DNA of 40,085 nt from DATKZS01 sp035527835 [NCBI: bacterium] (GTDB lineage: Bacteria; RBG-13-61-14). The stretch spans positions 1-40,085 of the forward strand of contig DATKZS010000011.1 of assembly GCA_035527835.1 (NCBI GenBank). Direction: 5' to 3'. Below the pieces are notes generated by a model, which did not search any database, had not been told where the DNA came from, and was given only the letters and a program-made list of their open reading frames with translations. Position numbers and translations under genes: made by a program. Below, one piece after another: positions 14,946 through 22,452 of the stretch (position 1 is the first letter of the stretch; each line of letters starts with the position of its first letter).

Positions 14946-16517
14946 TTACTCCAGCGCTTTCTTGATCATCTCCCCTGCCCGGTCCTTGCCCACGAGCTTG
15001 ACAAAGGTGCCGAAGCGGGGCCCGCGGTCCTGGCCGAGGAGGACTTGGTAGATGGCTTGGAAGAGGGACTTGGGGTCTTGCCCGGCTTGCTTGGCGGTGT
15101 CGAAGACCATGGCCTGGTAGTCGTCCTCGCTGTCGCCCTGGCACGATTCGAGCCTTAGGAGCAGGGCCTGGAACATGGCGCGTTCCTCGTCGGTGGGCTT
15201 GCGGTATTTTTTGTTGGGCTCGATGAAGTCCTGGAAATAGCGCACGGCGCGGTCCACGAGCTTTGAGGTGACATGCTCGTTGGCGGCGATCTCGGAATCG
15301 TAGCGGGTGAGATAATCGTGGAGCAGCGCTCGGTCGCCGGCGCCGATGCCGGAGATGAGGTTGAGCGCGAGCGAGAAGTTGACGCGGCCGGTATAGGCCG
15401 GGGCCTCGCGGCCGATCTGGTGGAGGTGCCAGACCACGGAGTCGTATTGGGCGGCGGCGAGCCCGGGGAATTTTCTGAGCTCGTTCAAGTAATCGTCCAC
15501 GCTTTTGGGGATGACGTCGAAGAAAAGGCGGCGCTGCTTTTTGGGGTTCGGGAAGAGGTAGTAGAGCAGGCTCTCGATGGGGGCGTAGGTCATCCACGAG
15601 TCCACGGTCAGTCCCTCGCCCACGCTCTTGCTGATTTTCTTGCCCTGCTCGTCCAGGAACAGCTCGTAGACCATGCCGGTCGGCGGGTCGCCGCCGAGGA
15701 CGCGGCAGATCTTGCCGGAGAGCCGGGCCGAATCAATCAGGTCCTTGCCGTACATCTCGTAGCGGACGTTGTAGGTGAACCACCGGAGCGCCCAGTCCGC
15801 CTTCCAGCCGACCTTCACGTGTCCGTCGAGCGCGGAGACCTCCCCCTGGTGGCCGCAGCCCTCGACCCGGTTCCTGCCCTCGCCGAACACGCCGGTGTCC
15901 TCGTAGCGCACGAGCGCCCGTTCGGGGTCCACGCCGGTGACAATGGTGGTGTAGAGCTTGCCGCACTTTTCGCAGATGGGGATGATGGGCGACCAGGTCT
16001 CGCGGTTCTCCTCCTGCAGGGTGGGAAGGATCACGGCCCGGATTTTCTCGTAGTTCGCGAGCACGCGGCGCATGGCGTCGTTGAAGGCGCCACCGGCGTA
16101 TTCGACGGCGGAGCTTTTGAGCTCGAACTTGAAGCCGAAGCGCTCGAGGAAGGCGACGAGCTCGCGCTCCATGTGGGCGGAGTATGACTCGTCGCCGCCG
16201 AAGGGGTCGGGGATCCGGGAGAGCGGCTTACCCAGGTTCTCGCGGACGAGCTCGGGATTGGGCACATTGCCGGGGACCTTGCGCAGGCCGTCCATGTCGT
16301 CGCAGAAGACGTAGAGGCGGGTTGAGCGGCCGGGGTTCATTTCATGGAAGGCGTTCTGGACCATGATGGTGCGCGCGACCTCGGCAAAGGTCCCGATGTG
16401 CGGCCGGCCGGACGGGCCGAAGCCGGTCTCGAAAATCACGGGCGCGCCGTCGGCCACGTTTTTCAGGCTGATGTTTCCGGCCTCCTGGAAGGGCCAGGAG
16501 GAGGGGACATTTGACAC
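14946..16517 (-). CDS. lysS: Lysyl-tRNA synthetase, class I
   Basis: 523 residues. It charges tRNA-Lys with lysine. The Rossmann-type class I signatures are present: PSGRPHIGTFAEVAR (HIGH-like, H40-I-G-T) and KKISKSVGEG (KMSKS-like, K294-S298). Family-specific segments include YVFCDDMDGLRKVPGNVPNP and PFGGDESYSAHMERELVAFL. A zinc-finger-like CEKCG and EGCGHQGEV follow. Length and motif order match the archaeal-type class I LysRS that replaces the class II enzyme in some bacteria such as spirochaetes and alphaproteobacteria. The C-terminal helical anticodon-binding part is complete. It lies downstream of prfB on the same strand, separated by 215 bp that hold a palindromic repeat. It starts at ATG 16517; no strong ribosome site is evident. 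Confidence 0.95.
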   Translation of the reverse strand: MSNVPSSWPFQEAGNISLKNVADGAPVIFETGFGPSGRPHIGTFAEVARTIMVQNAFHEMNPGRSTRLYVFCDDMDGLRKVPGNVPNPELVRENLGKPLSRIPDPFGGDESYSAHMERELVAFLERFGFKFELKSSAVEYAGGAFNDAMRRVLANYEKIRAVILPTLQEENRETWSPIIPICEKCGKLYTTIVTGVDPERALVRYEDTGVFGEGRNRVEGCGHQGEVSALDGHVKVGWKADWALRWFTYNVRYEMYGKDLIDSARLSGKICRVLGGDPPTGMVYELFLDEQGKKISKSVGEGLTVDSWMTYAPIESLLYYLFPNPKKQRRLFFDVIPKSVDDYLNELRKFPGLAAAQYDSVVWHLHQIGREAPAYTGRVNFSLALNLISGIGAGDRALLHDYLTRYDSEIAANEHVTSKLVDRAVRYFQDFIEPNKKYRKPTDEERAMFQALLLRLESCQGDSEDDYQAMVFDTAKQAGQDPKSLFQAIYQVLLGQDRGPRFGTFVKLVGKDRAGEMIKKALE

Positions 16518-16573
16518 CGTGAATCCTCCGATACCGAAGATTTAACGCCCAGCAAGTAAAAAAGATTATCTTT

Positions 16574-16696
16574 GCCGCAGATGAACGCAGATGAACACAG
16601 ATAAGAAAAATGAAGTTAAATTAAAACTCAATGTGTTCCTTGTTTATTCTTGCTCCTTGCTTCTCTCATCTGCGTTTATCTGCGTTCATCTGCGGC
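16574..16696. repeat. Palindrome of the CGCAGATGAA family
   Basis: The left arm (16574-16605) is tandem CGCAGATGAA units ending in ACAGATAAG. The right arm (16667-16696) is the complement with TCTGCGTTTATCTGCGTTCA. The intervening sequence of about 60 bp is AT-rich. It fills most of the 215-bp gap between prfB (upstream) and lysS. Confidence 0.85.
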
Positions 16697-16732
16697 CAAA
16701 AACTCTTGGCTTCAACAACCGATCTTTTCTCT

Positions 16733-17888
16733 TTATTCCGCCCGGGCCTGGGCCGGTTCGGGTTCGGGCTTGGCCGGGGGCGGCTTTCCATTCATGCTTT
16801 CCTGCATGAGGTAGGCCTCGATGAAGGGATGGATGGCGCCGTCGAGCACGGCCTGGACGTTTCCGGTCTCGTGGTCGGTGCGCAGGTCCTTGATCAACTG
16901 ATAGGGCTGGAGCACGTAGGACCGGATTTGCGAGCCCCACTCGATTTCCTTCTTGTCGGAGGAGAAGGCCTCGATTTTTTCCTTTTGCTTGCGCTCCTCC
17001 AATTGGTAGAGCCTGGCTTTGAGGACCTTCATGCAGAAGGCCCTGTTCTTGTGCTGGCTGCGCTCGTTCTGGCACTGGACCACGGTGTTGGTGGGGAGGT
17101 GGGTGATGCGGACGGCGGAGCTGGTCTTGTTGACCTTCTGGCCGCCGTGTCCGGAGGCGCGATAGGTGTCAACCCGGAGGTCTTCGGGATTGATCTCGAC
17201 CGAGATGTCTTCCTCGATGTCGGGAAGAACGAAGACGGCGGCGAAGCTGGTGTGGCGCCGCTTGTTGGCGTCAAAGGGGGAGATGCGGACCAAGCGGTGC
17301 ACGCCGCGCTCGGCCTTGAGATAGCCGTAGGCATATTGGCCGCGGACGGCGAACATGATGCTCTTGATGCCCGCTTCTTCTCCGGGCTGCTCGTCGAGGA
17401 TTTCAACCTCGTAGCCCATGCGCTCGAAGTAACGCATGTACATGCGCGAGAGCATTGATGCCCAGTCCTGGGCCTCGGTGCCGCCGGCGCCGGCGTTGAT
17501 TGAGAGGAAGCAATCGCTCTGGTCGTGCTCGCCGGAGAGCATGCGCTCGAGCTTCAACTGTTTCACCCTGGGCTCGAGCGACTCGATGGCGGCGCCGGCC
17601 TCCTTGGCCGCGGCTTCATCGTTCTCCTCGTCGGCCAGGTCAAGGAGCACCTCGGCGTCCTCCAGCTCCTTGTCCATGCGCCGCCACTTGGCGAGCTCGT
17701 CAACGATGCGCTTTTGTTCGCGGTTTACCTTGGCGGCGCGCTCGGGGTCGGTCCAGAAGTCAGCCGACTCCATGACGGCGCGGAGCGCGGTAAGCTTCTG
17801 CTCCATCCCGGCAAAGTCAAAGATACCCCCGGAGCTTGTTGTACTCTTCCTTCAAGGCTTTCAGCTTCTCGCGGTGCTCACTGAACAT
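16733..17888 (-). CDS. prfB: Peptide chain release factor 2 with programmed +1 frameshift
   Basis: The reading frame is complement of 17888-17820 joined to 17818-16733, skipping T 17819. From ATG 17888 (AAAGGAG 8 bases upstream) the zero frame gives 23 codons ending in CTT and then TGA (17819-17817). The context CGGGGGTATCTTTGAC is the classic prfB slip site with an internal Shine-Dalgarno-like GGGGG. After the +1 slip, translation continues D-F-A-G-MEQKLTALRAVM, giving 384 residues. RF2 features are the SPFDANKR loop holding the SPF stop-codon reader and ASGHGGQKVNKTSS with the catalytic GGQ at 248-250. It terminates translation at UGA and UAA, and autoregulates through the in-frame UGA. lysS follows downstream. 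A start at 17806 would miss the N-terminal 27 residues. Confidence 0.95.
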
Positions 17889-17949
17889 TTCGTATTCTCC
17901 TTTGCGGCGGTCCAAGGCCCCTAAATGTAGCCTTTAATCGCCGATTTCA

Positions 17950-18157
17950 TTCCCGCACCCCGCAAGGGGTGTAAATATGAATAGCCGTAGGTGCAACCTA
18001 CGGAGCCGCGCCCCAAGGTTCTCCAACCCTGAAAGGGTTGTACCAAAAGCGGGGGGCGACCCCTTCAGGGTCGGAATGGCGCCGCACGCTTTTCCGGGGG
18101 TTGCACCACCCGGCTACTCACATCGTTCCCCTTCGGGGAAATATTTTGGACGGCAAT
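17950..18157. repeat. Mosaic of five short hairpins (REP-like)
   Basis: The 404-bp gap between prfB and the divergent formyltransferase has no gene. It holds five compact palindromes: CACCCC-gcaa-GGGGTG (17956-17971), CCGTAGGT-gca-ACCTACGG (17985-18003), CAACCCT-gaa-AGGGTTG (18024-18040), GACCC-cttca-GGGTC (18058-18072) and TTCCCC-ttc-GGGGAA (18126-18140). All have 3-5 base loops but different sequences. A second mosaic of the same style is at 36952-37151. Such mosaics resemble RAYT-associated REP clusters. Confidence 0.8.
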
Positions 18158-18231
18158 GAGCGCCTGATTTAATTATAACCTGATTTCGTCGGTTTGAATA
18201 GGGGCCAAGGTCTGGCACGGCATGGACTGTG

Positions 18232-18260
18232 TTGAAGCTGGGCCGGGGCTTTGCTATAGT
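18232..18260 (+). promoter_or_regulatory. Promoter for the formyltransferase-like gene
   Basis: TTGAAG (18232-18237) and TATAGT (18255-18260) with a 17-bp spacer, 33 bases before ATG 18293. It argues against the in-frame TTG at 18260, which lies inside the -10 box and so upstream of the transcript start. Confidence 0.55.
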
Positions 18261-18292
18261 TGGCGGGAATTCGAGATCGAGAGGTTGAAGGC

Positions 18293-19072
18293 ATGGCGGT
18301 TAAGCCGATACATGACCCGGCAACAGGCCCGCTTCGGGCGGTGGCGCTGATGAGCGGGAGCGGCACCAACGTGCGGCGGATCCTGGAGCACGGCGAGCGG
18401 ATCAGGAGCGAGGAGGGCCGGCCGCTGTTCGAGATCGCGGCCGTTTTTTCCGACTGCTTTGACTCGAATGCCGCCGAGATCGGGCGCGATTATGATCTGC
18501 CGGCGATCACGCACGACCTCGCCGGATGGCTCAAGAAACACGGGGTATCGAGGAAGGACCTCAAGCGCAGGGAGGATTTTGACCGCGAGAACGTCGAGCT
18601 GCTCCGGCCCTCCGGGGCGCGGGTGGCGATCTACGGCGGATACATGGCCATCGCGTCGCCGACGCTGATCCGGGCGTTTGTGGGCGTTAACGTTCACCCG
18701 GCGGACCTGTCGGTGAGGGACGCTTCGGGGAAGAGGCGCTGGACCGGGGGGCACGCGGTGCGTGACGCGATCGGGGCGGGCGAGAAGAGGATCCATTCGA
18801 GCACGCACCTGGTGATCGAGGAGGTTGACGCGGGCCCGCTGCTCATGATCTCGAAGCCGCTGGCGGTGGAGGTCGAGGCGGGCGCGGACCTGGGGAACCC
18901 GGAGGTCCTGGATCGGGTCTCAAAATATAACCAGGACCGGCTCAAGGAGGCGGGCGACTGGGAGATTTTTCCGAAGACCATCGAGGCCATCGCGCGGGGC
19001 TGGTTCCAGATGGACGAGAAGGGCGCGGTTTATTACAAGGGGGAGCCGGCGCCGTCCGGGGTCCGGCTTTGA
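18293..19072 (+). CDS. Formyltransferase-fold protein, PurN-like
   Basis: 259 residues. The N-terminus RAVALMSGSGTNVRRIL is the phosphate-binding loop of glycinamide ribonucleotide formyltransferases. The catalytic Asn-His-Asp set of the fold is visible as Asn133 and His135 in VGVNVHPADLS and Asp179 in IEEVDAGPLL. It differs from canonical PurN (about 200 residues). It has an insert of charged residues (KKHGVSRKDLKRREDFD, about 81-97) and an extended C-terminus ending in RGWFQMDEKGAVYYKGEP. It stands alone, with no purine genes beside it. It may be a 10-formyl-THF-dependent transferase for another acceptor, or a divergent PurN. ATG 18293 is chosen from GAGAGG upstream and the promoter position. 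Confidence 0.8.
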   Translation: MAVKPIHDPATGPLRAVALMSGSGTNVRRILEHGERIRSEEGRPLFEIAAVFSDCFDSNAAEIGRDYDLPAITHDLAGWLKKHGVSRKDLKRREDFDRENVELLRPSGARVAIYGGYMAIASPTLIRAFVGVNVHPADLSVRDASGKRRWTGGHAVRDAIGAGEKRIHSSTHLVIEEVDAGPLLMISKPLAVEVEAGADLGNPEVLDRVSKYNQDRLKEAGDWEIFPKTIEAIARGWFQMDEKGAVYYKGEPAPSGVRL

Positions 19073-19076
19073 GATA

Positions 19077-19139
19077 GGTGGGCCCGGCACTCTTGTCGGG
19101 CGGCGCTGCATGGCGCGGGACAGGAGTGTCCCGGCCACC
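19077..19139. repeat. Large imperfect palindrome, GGTGGCCGGGACACTCCTGTC type
   Basis: Two 24-base arms (19077-19100 and 19116-19139) pair with only a few mismatches around a 15-base loop. It lies 5 bases after the formyltransferase stop and 17 bases before the protease start, so it could end transcription of the former. The motif resembles another REP family. Confidence 0.85.
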
Positions 19140-19156
19140 ATGAGGGCGGAAATATA

Positions 19157-20284
19157 ATGTTACAAGGCGGCATAAAAATATTCACGGTACGGGGCATCGA
19201 GATCCGGCTGGATTACTCGTGGTTCCTGATTTTCGTCTTGGTGACGTGGTCGCTGGCGGCGCAGTATTTCCCGCAGCAGCACCCGCACTGGACGCAGCCG
19301 CTTTACTGGTCGCTGGGTCTGGTGACGAGCCTGTTGTTTTTCCTGTCGGTGCTGCTGCACGAGCTGGCGCACAGTTTCGTGGCGCAGTCGCGTGGCATTC
19401 CGGTGCCGCGGATCACGCTGTTCATTTTCGGGGGCGCGGCGCAGATCGCCAGGGAGCCGAAGAAGGCGGGCGACGAGTTGGTGATGGCGCTGGCGGGCCC
19501 GGGGATGAGCGTGCTGATCGGGGCGGTTTCGGGGCTGCTGTGGTGGGTGTTCAAGGGCATGGGGCTGGAGCCGTTCTCGGCGCTGTTCGGGTGGCTGGCG
19601 CTGATCAACGTGTCGCTGGCGGTTTTCAACCTGATCCCGGGCTTTCCGCTGGACGGGGGGCGGGTGCTGCGCGCGATCATCTGGGGCGTGTCGAAGGATT
19701 CGAGCCGCTCCACCATGATCGCGGGCGCGGTGGGCAAGGGCGTGGCCTTCATGTTCATCTTCATGGGCGTGTTCATGCTGTTCCGCGGCTCGATCTTCAA
19801 CGGGGTGTGGATCGCGTTCATCGGGTGGTTCCTGTTGCAGGCGGCTTCGGCCAGCACGCGGCAGCAGGCGCTGACGGACCTGCTGGCCGGGCACACGGCG
19901 GGGGAGGTCATGCTGACCGACTGCCCGTTCCTCGATTCCGACACGCTGGTTTCCGACCTGGTCTACCGCCACATCCTGCACACGGGGCGGCGCTGCTTCC
20001 CGGTGCTGGACCACGGCAAGGTGTCGGGGATCGTCACCGTTCACAACGTCAAGGCCGTGCCGGTGGAGCAATGGTCCCAGACCACGGCGCGCTCGATCAT
20101 GATACCCGCGGAGCAATTAAAATCCGTGCTGCCGGAGACGCCGCTCACCAGGGTGATGGAGCTGATCTCGGCCGACGGCGTGAACCAGGCGCCGGTGGTG
20201 AAGGACGGAAGATTCATCGGCATGGTGTCACGCGACGCGGTCATGGATTTCTTGAGGAACAAGAGCGAGCTGGGGCTGAAGTGA
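19157..20284 (+). CDS. Site-2-protease-type membrane metalloprotease with CBS pair
   Basis: 375 residues, M50 family. Six hydrophobic segments lie in the first 235 residues. The zinc motif is LLHELAHSF with His68, Glu69 and His72; the third ligand is Asp166 in NLIPGFPLDGGRVLRA. Two CBS domains follow (about 245-305 and 312-370: LVYRHILHTGRRCFPVL, GIVTVHNVKAVP, then APVVKDGRFIGMVSRDAVM). Such proteins cleave within membrane segments, and CBS domains usually bind adenine nucleotides, so activity may respond to energy state. Substrates are unknown; an anti-sigma factor is possible but none is nearby. Start ATG 19157 has a weak GAGGGCGGA site. It ends with TGA, followed at once by the GCGTAGA repeat. 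Confidence 0.93.
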   Translation: MLQGGIKIFTVRGIEIRLDYSWFLIFVLVTWSLAAQYFPQQHPHWTQPLYWSLGLVTSLLFFLSVLLHELAHSFVAQSRGIPVPRITLFIFGGAAQIAREPKKAGDELVMALAGPGMSVLIGAVSGLLWWVFKGMGLEPFSALFGWLALINVSLAVFNLIPGFPLDGGRVLRAIIWGVSKDSSRSTMIAGAVGKGVAFMFIFMGVFMLFRGSIFNGVWIAFIGWFLLQAASASTRQQALTDLLAGHTAGEVMLTDCPFLDSDTLVSDLVYRHILHTGRRCFPVLDHGKVSGIVTVHNVKAVPVEQWSQTTARSIMIPAEQLKSVLPETPLTRVMELISADGVNQAPVVKDGRFIGMVSRDAVMDFLRNKSELGLK

Positions 20285-20383
20285 TGAGTAGAGCGTAGAG
20301 CGAAGGGCGTAGGGAGAAAAAACTCCGCCTTGATTGGTTTTTTGATTCACGCTGTTCGCCCTTCGCTCTACGCCCTACGTTCC
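20285..20383. repeat. Palindrome of the GCGTAGAGCGAAGG family
   Basis: The left arm (20286-20314) has GAGTAGAGCGTAGAGCGAAG followed by GGCGTAGGG. The right arm (20353-20378) is its complement, with a perfect 17-bp core GCGTAGAGCGAAGGGCG. The 38-base loop is AT-rich. It begins directly after the protease stop and ends 40 bases before the acyl-CoA synthetase gene. A sister copy is at 34253-34330. Confidence 0.88.
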
Positions 20384-20422
20384 GTTGAGTCCATGGTTTA
20401 TTCCAGCTAAAGGGAGGGATTG

Positions 20423-22168
20423 ATGGGGAAATATTCGCCGAACATCATCGCCAATTGTCTCATCTCGCTTAAGAAGCATAATCCCGGCGGCGAAGCCGTG
20501 GTGTACGGCGAGCGGAGGGTGACGTGGGGCGCGCTCGCGGGCCGGGCCCTGAAGCTCGCGCGGGCCATGCAGAAGCTCGGGGTGAAGAAGAACGACAAGG
20601 TGACGTTCATGTTCCACAACTGCCCCGAGTTCGTGGAGCTAAATTACGCGATCCAGGTTGCGGGCGCGGTGCCGGTGCCGATGAACTACCGTTTCATCCC
20701 GCGCGAGATCGAGTTCCAGGCCCAGCACTCGGACTCGACCCTGTTCATCTACGAAAGCATCTGGCGGGAGCAGGTGGAGAAGGCGGCGCCGAACCTCACC
20801 GGCATCCGGAATTACGTGTGCCGCGGCGAGGGCGGAATTTCCGGGGCCATTGAATACGAGGAGTTCGTGAGCTCGGGCGAGGAGAGCGACCCCGCGGTCG
20901 CGACCGAGTGGGAGGACGCCGCGGTCATGGTCTATACCGGCGGCACCACCGGCTTCCCCAAGGGCGTGCTCCTTTCCTACGGCGCGCACCTGGACATGTT
21001 CGCGATCCTGCTCGCCAACGTGATCGTGCGGGGCGTGCAGATCGAGCTGACGCCGGAGCAGCTCGAGAACATCAAGGACGCGATCTCGATCCCGGGCCTG
21101 CGCTACGTGCAGCCGCTGCTGCGCACCAAGCTGATGAAAGGGTTCGTGGCGCGGCCCGGCGTCAAGAAAAAAGCGCAGTCTTTCCTGCGCTACGTGCTCT
21201 CGCACCCGGAGGCGGCGCGCTTCGGGTACGCCAACACCATCAAGTACATGGTGCCTTCGATGCCCTTCTTCCACGACGCGTCGTACCAGATCCTGCTCAT
21301 GGGCATCATGGTGGGCAACATCTGTTACGTGCTGGTGCCGGGCGTGAAGTTCGAGCCCGCCGCCATCCTGGAAATCGTGCAGCGCGAGCAGCCCATATTC
21401 ATGGCCAACGTGCCCACCGGCTGGAAAAAGCTCGTGTCCTATCCCGGCCTCAAGGAATACGACGTGTCCTCGCTCAAGATCGCGGCCACCGGCGCCGGCG
21501 CCGCCTCGGTCGCGCTCAAGCGCAAAATGTTCGAGACCTTCCCCGGCGTCCTGGTGCTGGACATGTTCGGCCAGACCGAGATGACGCCGGTGACCAGCTT
21601 CCGCATTGACGCCGGCCCGGACTCGCTCAAGGAGCGGTCGGTGGGCCAGTCCATTGTCGAGGTCAAGATCGTTGACGAGAACGGGGCGGAGGTGCCGCCG
21701 GGGCAGGCCGGAGAGATCATGTATAAGTCGTCCACCGTGATGATGGGCTATTACAAGGACGAGGGCAAGACGAGCGAGGCCATGGAGGGCGGCTGGTTCA
21801 AGAGCGGGGACCTGGGCTACCTGGACGAGGAGGGCGAGGTCCGGCTGATAGACCGGAAGAATGAGTGCATCAACACGGGCGGGGAAAAGGTATTCCCGCT
21901 GGAGGTGGAGGAGATCGTGCACCAGCACCCTCAGGTGGACGACGTTTGCATCATCGGGGTGCCGGACGACGAGTGGGGCTGCACGGTGCGCGCGGTGGTG
22001 CAGCTCAAGCGCGGCCAGAAGGCGAACCCGGAGGACATCATCGAGTTCTGCCGGGACAAGCTGGCGGGCTTCAAGATCCCGCGCTCGGTGGTGTTAGTGG
22101 ATGAGCTGCCGCTCTCGCCGGTGGGCAAGGTGCTGCGGCAGAAGATCCGGGATATGTACGGGAGCTGA
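20423..22168 (+). CDS. AMP-forming acyl-CoA synthetase (ANL superfamily)
   Basis: 581 residues. It activates a carboxylic acid to the acyl-AMP and then the acyl-CoA. Motifs in order are YTGGTTGFPKGV (171-182, ATP P-loop), MPFFHDASY (acyl pocket region), MFGQTEMTPVTSFR, and GWFKSGDLGYLDEEGEVRLI with the ribose-binding Asp. Then come RKNECINTGGEKVFPLEVEE (hinge) and SPVGKVLR with catalytic Lys569. Between the P-loop and MPFFH there are about 97 residues instead of the usual 45 or so, including LTPEQLENIKDAISIPG and a Lys-rich stretch. The start is ATG 20423 (AGGGAGGG upstream), not the TTG at 20420. It is monocistronic. It could supply the acyl-CoA dehydrogenase at 5417, but substrate length is unknown. 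Confidence 0.92.
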   Translation: MGKYSPNIIANCLISLKKHNPGGEAVVYGERRVTWGALAGRALKLARAMQKLGVKKNDKVTFMFHNCPEFVELNYAIQVAGAVPVPMNYRFIPREIEFQAQHSDSTLFIYESIWREQVEKAAPNLTGIRNYVCRGEGGISGAIEYEEFVSSGEESDPAVATEWEDAAVMVYTGGTTGFPKGVLLSYGAHLDMFAILLANVIVRGVQIELTPEQLENIKDAISIPGLRYVQPLLRTKLMKGFVARPGVKKKAQSFLRYVLSHPEAARFGYANTIKYMVPSMPFFHDASYQILLMGIMVGNICYVLVPGVKFEPAAILEIVQREQPIFMANVPTGWKKLVSYPGLKEYDVSSLKIAATGAGAASVALKRKMFETFPGVLVLDMFGQTEMTPVTSFRIDAGPDSLKERSVGQSIVEVKIVDENGAEVPPGQAGEIMYKSSTVMMGYYKDEGKTSEAMEGGWFKSGDLGYLDEEGEVRLIDRKNECINTGGEKVFPLEVEEIVHQHPQVDDVCIIGVPDDEWGCTVRAVVQLKRGQKANPEDIIEFCRDKLAGFKIPRSVVLVDELPLSPVGKVLRQKIRDMYGS

Positions 22169-22220
22169 GGCGGGCGCGACTGAAGCTGCTTCCACATCGC
22201 AGTTGCGGCGAACGGCGCCG

Positions 22221-22270
22221 AGCGGCGCTTTGCAGTGCGCGGGCACGGCCGCGCTTTCATTGGCGCTGAT
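22221..22270 (-). repeat. GCGGC-type REP copy, inverted member
   Basis: Read on the minus strand it gives ATCAGCGCCAATGAAAGCGC, followed by a GC-rich hairpin and GCACTGCAAAGCG. It matches the copies at 22363 and 36343. With the 22363 copy it forms an inverted pair around about 90 bp, between the acyl-CoA synthetase and the DUF4380 gene. Confidence 0.75.
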
Positions 22271-22362
22271 GTCTCGCGGGCCTGATGCCCTGCGGACAAC
22301 TGACGGATAGATAGGTGAAGCATCAAGCCGTGAGACGGAATGAGGCTTGTCTAACCATATCA

Positions 22363-22410
22363 GCTTTAATGAAAGCGGCGTCGTGCCGCGGCACTCCAAA
22401 GCGGCGGGTC
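22363..22410 (+). repeat. GCGGC-type REP copy
   Basis: Reads CAGCTTTAATGAAAGCGGCG, then TCGTGCCGCGGCACT, then CCAAAGCG. The hairpin GCGGC-gtcgt-GCCGC sits in the middle. It is clearly homologous to 22221-22270 and 36343-36390. Confidence 0.75.
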
Positions 22411-22452
22411 GCGGATTAGGCCGCTCGTACAGTAGGAAGGAGGGGTAAGGAG

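Noticed and set aside
16591-16809. Open frames beginning in the CGCAGATGAA palindrome
   Set aside because: Repeat-derived sequence running into the antisense of prfB.
17977-18159. 60-codon plus-strand open frame in the hairpin mosaic
   Set aside because: It is produced by the palindromic repeats themselves; no ribosome site and no protein-like pattern.
20639-21928. 429-codon frame opposite the acyl-CoA synthetase
   Set aside because: Antisense shadow rich in His/Leu/Arg; the plus strand has all ANL motifs.
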